A program made the position numbers and the translations under genes. Positions 58,175-64,000 of a stretch of 64,000 nucleotides of DNA are shown piece after piece. The notes under the pieces are model-generated. The model searched no databases. It worked only from the letters and a program-made list of their open reading frames with translations, and was not told where the DNA came from. The stretch spans positions 62,001 through 126,000 of the forward strand of contig NZ_JAEFCA010000002.1 in NCBI RefSeq assembly GCF_016405855.1, given 5' to 3'. Every line of letters starts with the position of its first letter. The stretch's first letter is position 1. The stretch is from Flavobacterium sp. IB48 (GTDB lineage Bacteria; Bacteroidota; Bacteroidia; Flavobacteriales; Flavobacteriaceae).

Positions 58175-58705
58175 TTAAATAATGCCATTTTGTTTGTTAA
58201 ACGCTGTAATCAAATTTTTATTGACTTCTATCATTTTCTGAAAATGAATCATATTGGAGTTAAATATTAAATCATAGTTTTCGTCTTTTGGTTTAAATTT
58301 ATTTACTCCAAAAGCTATACTATTTGGCGGAATGTCTTTTGTAATAATAGAACCCGCACCAATAACCGAATTTTCTCCAATTACGATTGGTCCTAAAATT
58401 TTGGCACCATCGGCAATAATAACATTTTTAGCAATAATCGGGTTGCCAATATTTTCCCATTCCTTACTAATTTTATTGTATTTTAAATTTGCTCCGATAG
58501 ATACGTTTTGAAATATGACAACATTCTCACAAATTTTAGCTGCTACAATGGTGCATCCACGGCCGTGATGTGCAAACAAAACGCTTTTGTCCATTTCCAC
58601 ACAGTTTATTTCGCAACAATAAAATTTCTCTAGCAAATTGCTCGCAATTAGTTTTAAGAATTTATTTTTTGAATGGCAATTGATTTTAACTAATGTATTA
58701 AACAT
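58175..58705 (-). CDS. Hexapeptide-repeat acyltransferase, serine acetyltransferase-like
   Basis: 176 aa left-handed beta helix. CysE-type features: the acetyl-CoA/His region LFAHHGRGCTIVAAKICENV, VVIFQNVSIGANLKY and the late GAGSIITKDIPPNSIAFGVN with hexapeptide repeats (VIIADGAKILGPIVIGENSV). It lacks the N-terminal helical domain of full SAT, so it could be a sugar or antibiotic acetyltransferase of the same fold. Convergent with map. Confidence 0.8.
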   Translation of the reverse strand: MFNTLVKINCHSKNKFLKLIASNLLEKFYCCEINCVEMDKSVLFAHHGRGCTIVAAKICENVVIFQNVSIGANLKYNKISKEWENIGNPIIAKNVIIADGAKILGPIVIGENSVIGAGSIITKDIPPNSIAFGVNKFKPKDENYDLIFNSNMIHFQKMIEVNKNLITAFNKQNGII

Positions 58706-58775
58706 ATAATTTTAAGTATTTTTAGATATTTGACATTTTAAAAGAATGTCTAATTAAATCCCATCATTCGTTAAC

Positions 58776-59174
58776 TCAACGAGATTCCCAAAGCTCGATT
58801 TTATTGCCTTCAGCGTCCATAATATGAACAAATTTACCATAATCGTAAGTTTCTATATTGTCTAAAATTGTCACGCCATTTTCTTTTAATTGTTCCACCA
58901 AACCTTCAATGTTCTGCACACGATAATTGATCATAAAATCCTTTTTTGAAGGTAAAAAGTAATCATCTCCTTTTGGAAACGGACTCCATTGCAGCGAATT
59001 TATTTGGTCTGGATTATCTAAATCTCTCGAATCAAAGCTTGAAGAGCCCCACGCATTTATATCAAATCCTAGATTTTTAGCGTACCAATCTTTTGTTTCT
59101 TTTGGATTATCCGAATAAAAGAAGATGCCGCCAATTCCGATTACTTTAGGTGTTTTATTATCTTGATTTTCCAT
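58776..59174 (-). CDS. VOC-family (glyoxalase/bleomycin-resistance-like) protein
   Basis: 132 aa with two VOC repeats (GIGGIFFYSDNPKETKDWYA, VHIMDAEGNKIELWES). A Glu near the C-terminus (IELWE) is the usual metal ligand. I take MENQDNKTP at 59174 as start; an upstream frame extends to 59288 but has no VOC similarity. Divergent from the DUF2200 gene. Confidence 0.85.
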   Translation of the reverse strand: MENQDNKTPKVIGIGGIFFYSDNPKETKDWYAKNLGFDINAWGSSSFDSRDLDNPDQINSLQWSPFPKGDDYFLPSKKDFMINYRVQNIEGLVEQLKENGVTILDNIETYDYGKFVHIMDAEGNKIELWESR

Positions 59175-59300
59175 AGAAATAACTTTTAAAAATTCCTTGA
59201 CTTTTTGAAACTCTAAGGTATTAAATATTGTTTGTATTTTTATTCTAACAGCTTTTGATTTATATTTACATAACTGCATTTCTAGCAAAATGATACTACA

Positions 59301-59651
59301 ATGAAAACAGAAAGAATTTACAAAATACTATTTTCTAGCGTTTATCCTTTATATATTCAAAAAGTCGAAAAAAAAGGAAGAACAAAAGAAGAATTAGATA
59401 TCGTAATCAAATGGCTTACAGGATATAGTGACGAGCAAATTAAAGCACAAATTGAAAAGAAAGTAGATTTTGAAACCTTCTTTGCCGAAGCTCCAGAAAT
59501 CAATCCGAATGCATCCAAAATCACTGGAGTTATCTGCGGATATCGAGTAGAAGAGATTGAAGATCCTTTAATTCAAAAAATACGATATCTAGATAAATTA
59601 ATTGATGAAATTGCTAAAGGCAAAAAAATGGAAAAAATTTTAAGAGAATAA
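59301..59651 (+). CDS. DUF2200 family protein
   Basis: 116 aa matching DUF2200: start [20 protein letters not shown], middle [20 protein letters not shown], then [20 protein letters not shown] and [20 protein letters not shown]. Function unknown; distribution is broad in bacteria. Followed by a perfect terminator. Confidence 0.88.
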   Translation: MKTERIYKILFSSVYPLYIQKVEKKGRTKEELDIVIKWLTGYSDEQIKAQIEKKVDFETFFAEAPEINPNASKITGVICGYRVEEIEDPLIQKIRYLDKLIDEIAKGKKMEKILRE

Positions 59652-59653
59652 AA

Positions 59654-59688
59654 AAAGTCCTTCAAATTACTTGAAGGACTTTAATTTT
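59654..59688. terminator. Bidirectional terminator after the DUF2200 gene
   Basis: Perfect 12-bp stem AAAGTCCTTCAA / TTGAAGGACTTT with a 5-nt loop; A-tract and T-rich tail; touches the stop of the convergent DUF4256 gene. Confidence 0.85.
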
Positions 59689-60244
59689 AAATTCTTAACA
59701 AACCACGAAAACCTCTCGCGGCATAATAAGAATCGGCACCATTATGATATACAAAAACAGTATTATATCTGAAATCTGAAAAAATTGCTCCTCCCAATTT
59801 TCGTATTTCTGATGGAGTTAAAATCCAGCTTGAAGTTTTGGCATCAAATTTTCCTAGCTTTTGCAAATCTTTATATTGTTCTTCATTTAAAATTTCTATT
59901 CCCATTTCGTGCGCCATATTTATAGCGCTGTCTGCAGGTTTGTGTTCTTTTCTTTTTTCCAACGCTTCATGATCATAGCAAATGCTTCTGCGTCCTTTTG
60001 GACTCTCTGCAGAACAATCTACAAACAAATATTCATCCGTTTTTTGATCATAGCCAATAACATCTGGTTCGCCTTCCGTTCTTTCCATTTCATCAAGCGA
60101 CCATAACTTTGACGGATTTGCCTTTAATTTGATTTCTATTTTTGACCAATCTAGATTTTCATGTCTACTTTTATTTTTCTCAAAACGTTTTTCAAGAATG
60201 CTTAAAAGTTCTTCTTGTTGGTTTGCTGTCAGTTGTTTTTTCAT
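59687..60244 (-). CDS. DUF4256 family protein
   Basis: 185 aa matching DUF4256: LLSILEKRFEKNKSRHENLD, SLDEMERTEGEPDVIGYD, FVDCSAESPKGRRSICYD, EMGIEILNEEQYKDLQKLG and SEIRKLGGAIFSDFRYNTVF. Function unknown. Lies 12 bases downstream of the DoxX gene, so last gene of the ArsR-SRPBCC-DoxX run. Confidence 0.88.
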   Translation of the reverse strand: MKKQLTANQQEELLSILEKRFEKNKSRHENLDWSKIEIKLKANPSKLWSLDEMERTEGEPDVIGYDQKTDEYLFVDCSAESPKGRRSICYDHEALEKRKEHKPADSAINMAHEMGIEILNEEQYKDLQKLGKFDAKTSSWILTPSEIRKLGGAIFSDFRYNTVFVYHNGADSYYAARGFRGLLRI

Positions 60245-60256
60245 GATTTTGACTTT

Positions 60257-60634
60257 TTAGTTAGAAGTGCATCTTCTGCTTTCTGGTCTAAAATACCAAG
60301 AAACTACAGTAAGAACAATTAATAATATTGGTCCGAAAAGTGTTGAAGCATCTTCTTTTACAGCCAAATGCGAAACAACAGCTCCAGACATCGCAAAAAA
60401 GAAGCCAGCATAAGCCCATTCTTTCAATAAACCAAATTTAGGAATCAAAATAGCAATTACACCCAAAAGTTTCCAAACCCCTAAAAGAGTCAAGAAATAA
60501 AGAGGATACCCCAAACGCTGTATCATTTCAGCTTCTTCTTTCATTGGTATAAGCTGTACGATTCCTGTAGAAGTCATTCCTAAAGCCAGCCAAAGTGTGG
60601 CAATCCAATAAATAATTTTATTACGTTTTGTCAT
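60257..60634 (-). CDS. DoxX-like membrane protein
   Basis: 125 aa, four predicted helices (IIYWIATLWLALGMTSTGIV, FLTLLGVWKLLGVIAILIPK, WAYAGFFFAMSGAVVSHLAV, LFGPILLIVLTVVSWYF). DoxX-like proteins commonly follow ArsR and SRPBCC genes in this arrangement. Seven bases after the SRPBCC stop. Function unknown. Confidence 0.85.
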   Translation of the reverse strand: MTKRNKIIYWIATLWLALGMTSTGIVQLIPMKEEAEMIQRLGYPLYFLTLLGVWKLLGVIAILIPKFGLLKEWAYAGFFFAMSGAVVSHLAVKEDASTLFGPILLIVLTVVSWYFRPESRRCTSN

Positions 60635-60641
60635 GATTACT

Positions 60642-61109
60642 TTATTTAAGTTTAGTTACAATTTCTTCTAATCTATTATGCGCGATATTTAATCCTTGCG
60701 CAAATGGCATTTTTAATTGTGTGGCTCTATGCTCAATTGATTTGTAAATAATCTGCATCGTTAATCTACTGGTATCATCAGTTAGTTTTTCAAACTCTAA
60801 AAACTCCAATTGAGGTGCAAAATTGATATTTTCCATTTCAAACGTGCGTACTATTTTTTGATTTGGAACAAAATCATGAATCACGCCATTAGCTTTAAAA
60901 ACTACATTACCGTTGGCATCACTAGTTTCAAACTCCCATCCTCCATATTTTTTATTTTCAAGCTTCAGAACTTTTGTTCCCATCCATTGCGCTACAATTT
61001 CAGGATCTTCATAAGCTTTAAATAATAATTCTACAGGCAAATCAAATTCTCTTGTAATTACAAGATCATGTCGGTCGTCTTCAGCATGAATTTTGGTTTT
61101 CTTTTCCAT
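60642..61109 (-). CDS. SRPBCC (AHSA1/START-like) protein
   Basis: 155 aa ligand-binding fold of the AHSA1/SRPBCC type: LVITREFDLPVELLFKAYED at the N-terminus, then PEIVAQWMGTKVLKLENKKY, strand-rich middle, and a long C-terminal helix (MPFAQGLNIAHNRLEEIVTK). Probably binds a small hydrophobic ligand. Follows the ArsR gene by three bases and is co-transcribed with it. Confidence 0.9.
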   Translation of the reverse strand: MEKKTKIHAEDDRHDLVITREFDLPVELLFKAYEDPEIVAQWMGTKVLKLENKKYGGWEFETSDANGNVVFKANGVIHDFVPNQKIVRTFEMENINFAPQLEFLEFEKLTDDTSRLTMQIIYKSIEHRATQLKMPFAQGLNIAHNRLEEIVTKLK

Positions 61110-61112
61110 GGT

Positions 61113-61430
61113 TTATTTTTTATAGTTTTTCATAATTGATTCTAACTTATTAAAACGATCATCCCACATTTTTCTAAATGGCTCGATGAATTTGTCAATT
61201 TCTTTCATTTTTTCTGGATTTAAATGATAATAAATTTCTCTACCGTTTTGTGTTTGATGCAACAATTCACATTCGCTTAGAATTTGAATATGCTTTGAAA
61301 TCGTCTGTCTTGACGAATTAAAATTCTCGGCAATTGCCCCAGGAGTCATAGCCTGAATGGCAACCAAACTTAAAATAGCTCTTCGAGTAGGATCGGCTAT
61401 TGCTTGAAAAACGTCTCTTCTAATTTCCAT
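61113..61430 (-). CDS. ArsR-family winged helix regulator
   Basis: 105 aa. Winged helix with [20 protein letters not shown], the recognition helix in [16 protein letters not shown], then [20 protein letters not shown]. No Cys metal-sensing site in the helix, so it senses something other than arsenic. An upstream in-frame start (61526) is rejected because the promoter (-7 at 61449-61456) lies inside that longer frame. First gene of the operon with SRPBCC, DoxX and DUF4256. Two near-palindromes flank its -7 box. Confidence 0.9.
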   Translation of the reverse strand: MEIRRDVFQAIADPTRRAILSLVAIQAMTPGAIAENFNSSRQTISKHIQILSECELLHQTQNGREIYYHLNPEKMKEIDKFIEPFRKMWDDRFNKLESIMKNYKK

Positions 61431-61434
61431 TATG

Positions 61435-61448
61435 CAGTTATTTGACTG
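61435..61448. promoter_or_regulatory. Candidate ArsR operator, copy 1 (CAGTTATTTGACTG)
   Basis: CAGTTA-TT-TGACTG, one mismatch to a perfect palindrome CAGTCATTTGACTG; lies between the start codon and the -7 box. Confidence 0.55.
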
Positions 61449-61456
61449 CAAATATA
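61449..61456 (-). promoter_or_regulatory. -7 promoter box of the ArsR operon
   Basis: Minus strand TATATTTG, perfect TAnnTTTG, 18 bases before the ATG and between the two operator copies. Confidence 0.68.
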
Positions 61457-61459
61457 ATG

Positions 61460-61473
61460 AAGTCATTTGACTG
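61460..61473. promoter_or_regulatory. Candidate ArsR operator, copy 2 (AAGTCATTTGACTG)
   Basis: AGTCA-TT-TGACT is a perfect inner palindrome; spaced 25 bases from copy 1 on the same face of the DNA helix within error. Confidence 0.58.
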
Positions 61474-61506
61474 CGCAATATTTTTTTTGATTTATTTTCA
61501 AAAAAC

Positions 61507-61538
61507 AAACCCTTCAAACTTTTCAATTTGAAGGGTTT
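61507..61538 (-). terminator. Terminator of the Ntn hydrolase gene
   Basis: Perfect 12-bp stem AAACCCTTCAAA / TTTGAAGGGTTT with an 8-nt loop; T-rich on the minus strand, 20 bases after the hydrolase stop. Confidence 0.85.
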
Positions 61539-61558
61539 AACTGTATTTTTGATTAACC

Positions 61559-62623
61559 TTAATCAAGTCCTGCAAACTGAAAAGGCTTTGTTTCCTTGAA
61601 ATTTAGTAGTGAATCGCCTGCATAATTCTCATTATTAGCCAAACTTAATTTCTTGATTTTCCCTTTTTCACTAAAATCAATTTTACTGAATTCAACCCAA
61701 ATCACATTTGGATTCAGAACATTATCAAAATAATAAACCAAGTTTTTTTGGTCAGCAACTGTTCTCCAGCGAGTAGAGGAGATGTTCGGTTCGGTTTCAG
61801 ACGAAATTCCTAGCGGAACAGAACAGTTTCTAATTACTCCAAAAACACTTGCCAAAGCTGTTCTAGTGTTATCTGTTTTCGGAATGGCATCGATATAATA
61901 AGAAGCTCTTACAAAACGATCAGCCGCACGATTGGTTCCGGGAAGCATAATAGTGCCAGGAATTCCTTTCCAATACGCGTTAATTGCCAATTGCTGATCA
62001 AAAATTGGAGAATTAGTCATCGTTACATACTTTCTGTCGTGATGAATAACCAGTTTGCCGTTTATATATTCGAAAATAGCATTGTCTCCACTAGAATCAG
62101 AAATAGATAAATGTACAGTAGCAAAAATGTTAGTTCCTGGAATATGAGAAGAAGTAATCACAAAATCGTTCTTGTCTAATGCTGATACTGTTTCTGCAAC
62201 TGTCGAAAAATTATCTAAAACATATTGGAGCCATAACGAAACCGCCAAACCTTTTACTTTTCCATTTTTTTCAAATGCAGGATATTGCGATTCTACAAGC
62301 CACAAAAGATTGCCTACAAGTCCTTTTTCGTTCATTCCATCAGAAGAGGCAATATCCCACGAACTTGTAATTACACTTCCATATTTAGATTTCCATTTGA
62401 TAGAACTGGTTCCAACTTCTCCGGCTCTTTCAATTCCACGAGGAAAGATCCACAAATTGGCCGGAATTTCACCTTTCCAATCCATAGAACGTGCAGTAAT
62501 AATTGTTCCGCTTAAACCTTCATAAACGACTCTCGTACAAGGCAAGACAGTTTCAGTTATTAATAATGTAAAAGCAAGTAGGGCAGGAAGAATTCTGTTT
62601 TTTAGTTTCATAAATTTAGACAT
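61559..62623 (-). CDS. Exported Ntn-type amidohydrolase (choloylglycine hydrolase family)
   Basis: 354 aa linear amide C-N hydrolase. A signal peptide ([20 protein letters not shown]) is followed at once by the catalytic Cys29 ([10 protein letters not shown]), which becomes the N-terminal nucleophile after processing. Family residues follow: ITARSMDW (Arg/Asp), [16 protein letters not shown], and an Asn in [11 protein letters not shown]. Bile-salt hydrolase, penicillin V acylase and N-acyl-homoserine lactone acylase share this fold; an exported enzyme in a flavobacterium could act on penicillin or signal-type amides. Substrate not assigned. Confidence 0.87.
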   Translation of the reverse strand: MSKFMKLKNRILPALLAFTLLITETVLPCTRVVYEGLSGTIITARSMDWKGEIPANLWIFPRGIERAGEVGTSSIKWKSKYGSVITSSWDIASSDGMNEKGLVGNLLWLVESQYPAFEKNGKVKGLAVSLWLQYVLDNFSTVAETVSALDKNDFVITSSHIPGTNIFATVHLSISDSSGDNAIFEYINGKLVIHHDRKYVTMTNSPIFDQQLAINAYWKGIPGTIMLPGTNRAADRFVRASYYIDAIPKTDNTRTALASVFGVIRNCSVPLGISSETEPNISSTRWRTVADQKNLVYYFDNVLNPNVIWVEFSKIDFSEKGKIKKLSLANNENYAGDSLLNFKETKPFQFAGLD

Positions 62624-62844
62624 TTAATTAAACGTTAAGTTCTGATTTTCAACAGTGTATTTTAAAGAGAAATAGCTTTATAGAAAGCTTCTCTGCAATT
62701 TACTGATTTTATGTAAAAAATTGGCTATAAATTATTTAGTATAAAATCGCTGAGTATTATTTAGAATAATTATAAATAATTTTGAATTAGAGCAAAAATA
62801 GGTTTACTTTTGGAGCTTACAGCAAGTATTCTAAAAAATATAAA

Positions 62845-63819
62845 ATGATAAAAAATATATTCAAAATCTTAAAAATAGCATTCATATCATTTCTAGTTTT
62901 AATTTTTATAGGATTTTTATTTGAACAAATTGCACGCTTTTACTTTGACAGTAAACGTCCTGATAATAATGAATTTGCAAAAATAGATGGCCGAAATATT
63001 CATTACAAAAAGCAAGGAAATGGTTCTTGTACCATAATTTTTGAATCTGGTTTAGGTGGAGATTATCTGCATTGGCAGGAAATCCAAAAGAAACTTTCTA
63101 AAAAATACACCACAATTTCTTATGATAAAGCTGGAATTTTATGGAGTGATCCTTCTAAAGAAATTTCATTAAAAAGATATTCTAGCGATTTAGAAGAATT
63201 ACTGAAGCTGACCAATTGTCCAAAACCATACATTTTAGTTGGACATTCCTTTGGTGGAATTACTTCAAGATTTTTTCTTCAAAAAAATAAAAAAGATATG
63301 GCAGGAATTGTTTTTGTTGATGTAACACATCCAAAGCAGTTAGAAAAATCGTCAGAAGCATTGAGAAATTCGGTTCAACCTCCGCCAAGAATACTTTTAA
63401 GTTTTTTGAACGAAATTGGCGTTATTAGAATCCTTTATAGTAATACTGGTTTTACAACCGTTGTTCCTAAAACGCATTGGTTCAATCAAAATGTAAAAAA
63501 ATATTTTTATCGCATTTTTGACGGAATGATGACAGAACTTGAAAATGATAAAAAACTAATGAAGGAAGCCTCGGCAATAAATGGTTTTGGTTCGGTTCCA
63601 TTAACAATAATCACTGCAAAATATCCTGACGGAGTAGAAGGAATGAAGGATAAAAAATTAGAAAAAGAATATTTGGCTATACATAACACATTGCAAATAG
63701 ATTTACTGCAATTGTCATCAAATAGCAAACAGATTTTTGCAGAAAAAAGTGGTCATTATATTACACTTCAAGAACCAGATTTAATTTGCAATGAAATTGA
63801 AAAATTAGCGCCGAGATAA
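62845..63819 (+). CDS. Membrane-anchored alpha/beta hydrolase
   Basis: 324 aa. One N-terminal membrane helix (IAFISFLVLIFIGFLFEQIA) precedes an alpha/beta hydrolase with the oxyanion/glycine strip IIFESGLGGDYLHW, nucleophile GHSFGGITS (Ser about 133) and catalytic His in EKSGHYITLQEP. The acid is probably in ITAKYPDG or a nearby Asp. Substrate unknown. Ends 22 bases before the convergent ABC-F gene. Confidence 0.88.
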   Translation: MIKNIFKILKIAFISFLVLIFIGFLFEQIARFYFDSKRPDNNEFAKIDGRNIHYKKQGNGSCTIIFESGLGGDYLHWQEIQKKLSKKYTTISYDKAGILWSDPSKEISLKRYSSDLEELLKLTNCPKPYILVGHSFGGITSRFFLQKNKKDMAGIVFVDVTHPKQLEKSSEALRNSVQPPPRILLSFLNEIGVIRILYSNTGFTTVVPKTHWFNQNVKKYFYRIFDGMMTELENDKKLMKEASAINGFGSVPLTIITAKYPDGVEGMKDKKLEKEYLAIHNTLQIDLLQLSSNSKQIFAEKSGHYITLQEPDLICNEIEKLAPR

Positions 63820-63832
63820 TTCTCAGCGCTAA
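63805..63832. terminator. Possible bidirectional hairpin at the end of the alpha/beta hydrolase gene
   Basis: TTAGCGC..GAGA and complement TCTC..GCGCTAA with a one-base mismatch; the stop codon is in the loop. Followed by CTGTTTTGTTT. Confidence 0.45.
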
Positions 63833-63841
63833 CTGTTTTGT

Positions 63842-64000
63842 TTAAAGTAAAATACTTTTTTCAATATTAATCTGTTCCAAAAACGATTGATCGTGTGAAA
63901 TCACAATTAAAGTGCCTTGATATTCGTTGATAGCCGAAGTCAATATTTCTATATTTTGAATATCCAGATTATTTGTTGGTTCATCTAAAATTATAATTTC
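63842..64000 (-). CDS. 3' end of an ABC-F family ATPase gene, truncated by the window
   Basis: The last 52 codons read EIIILDEPTNNLDIQ, then TLIVISHDQSFLEQI and end SILL. Walker B with LDEPTNNLD and the SHD H-loop are the ABC-F (Uup/EttA/antibiotic resistance) type of ribosome-associated ATPases without membrane domains. The rest lies beyond the window edge, so the subfamily cannot be judged. Confidence 0.82.
   Translation of the reverse strand, partial: EIIILDEPTNNLDIQNIEILTSAINEYQGTLIVISHDQSFLEQINIEKSILL

Noticed and set aside
62160..62530. Overlapping plus-strand frames inside the Ntn hydrolase gene
   Set aside because: They are shadows of the hydrolase with no motif or promoter of their own.

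Overview
The window looks like chromosomal DNA of a flavobacterium (Bacteroidota, close to Flavobacterium). This is inferred from the AT-rich sequence, from many -7 boxes of the type TAnnTTTG in place of E. coli-like -10 boxes, from the lack of clear Shine-Dalgarno sites, from the fused CcsBA cytochrome c maturation protein, and from families typical of the phylum (DUF3667, bacillithiol-type YpdA, bacterial deoxyhypusine synthase-like protein). I see no rRNA, CRISPR array, prophage, integrase or transposase. Most of the window is housekeeping DNA, with accessory stretches around 25.9-28.8 kb and 45.9-49.8 kb.

Layout. 0-5.3 kb: 5'-truncated ccsBA, two small membrane proteins, and an ECF sigma/anti-sigma pair. 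6-8.5 kb: glutathione peroxidase, a GNAT acetyltransferase and a secreted thioredoxin-fold protein. 8.6-17.4 kb: the menaquinone region (menD, cvfB-like, menB, menA, a UPF0173 hydrolase, a secreted TPR protein, menC). 17.5-23.8 kb: HhH protein, CYTH protein, YpdA, SelO, MsrA and a class V aminotransferase, a run rich in redox functions. 24.1-28.8 kb: APC permease and a minus-strand set of small exported or unknown proteins with an M23 peptidase and a spermidine synthase-like methyltransferase. 28.9-37.5 kb: PlsC-like acyltransferase, XRE regulator facing an M14 carboxypeptidase, Lrp regulator, ppc, DinB and recQ. 37.6-45.2 kb: hyperacidic protein, DHS-like protein, arginine decarboxylase, aroB, proline dehydrogenase and an MsbA-like ABC exporter. 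45.4-45.7 kb: tRNA-Val(UAC) and tRNA-Tyr(GUA). 45.9-49.8 kb: unrecognised proteins, one a zincin. 49.9-53.7 kb: HD hydrolase, an MBOAT/SGNH O-acetylation pair and a divergent endonuclease V. 53.9-64 kb: a ChrB-AraC fusion regulator, outer-membrane protein, VOC proteins, Crp/Fnr regulator, SDR, Map, CysE-like transferase, DUF2200, DUF4256, an ArsR-SRPBCC-DoxX operon, an Ntn hydrolase, an alpha/beta hydrolase and the 3' end of an ABC-F gene.

The most useful new signals are regulatory. (1) The gap between the divergent XRE and M14 genes has five copies of TTTACA-N2-TGTAAA, two of them overlapping the two opposed -7 boxes. (2) The palindrome TTTGCCATATGGCAAA, or a one-base variant, lies just upstream of both the Crp/Fnr gene and the next gene (SDR). 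(3) Two near-palindromes CAGTYATTTGACTG flank the -7 box of the ArsR operon. All three look like autoregulatory circuits with readable operators. Intergenic DNA also carries several families of inverted repeats (CACAGATTA/CACGAATTA, CTTCGACTCCGCTCAGCCTGACA, and a TAGCCCCGATAG element with an interchangeable hairpin). One repeat seems to supply the start codon of a gene. No complete new multi-gene system is evident; the ChrB-AraC fusion without ChrA and the DHS-like/arginine decarboxylase pair are the most interesting protein-level features.
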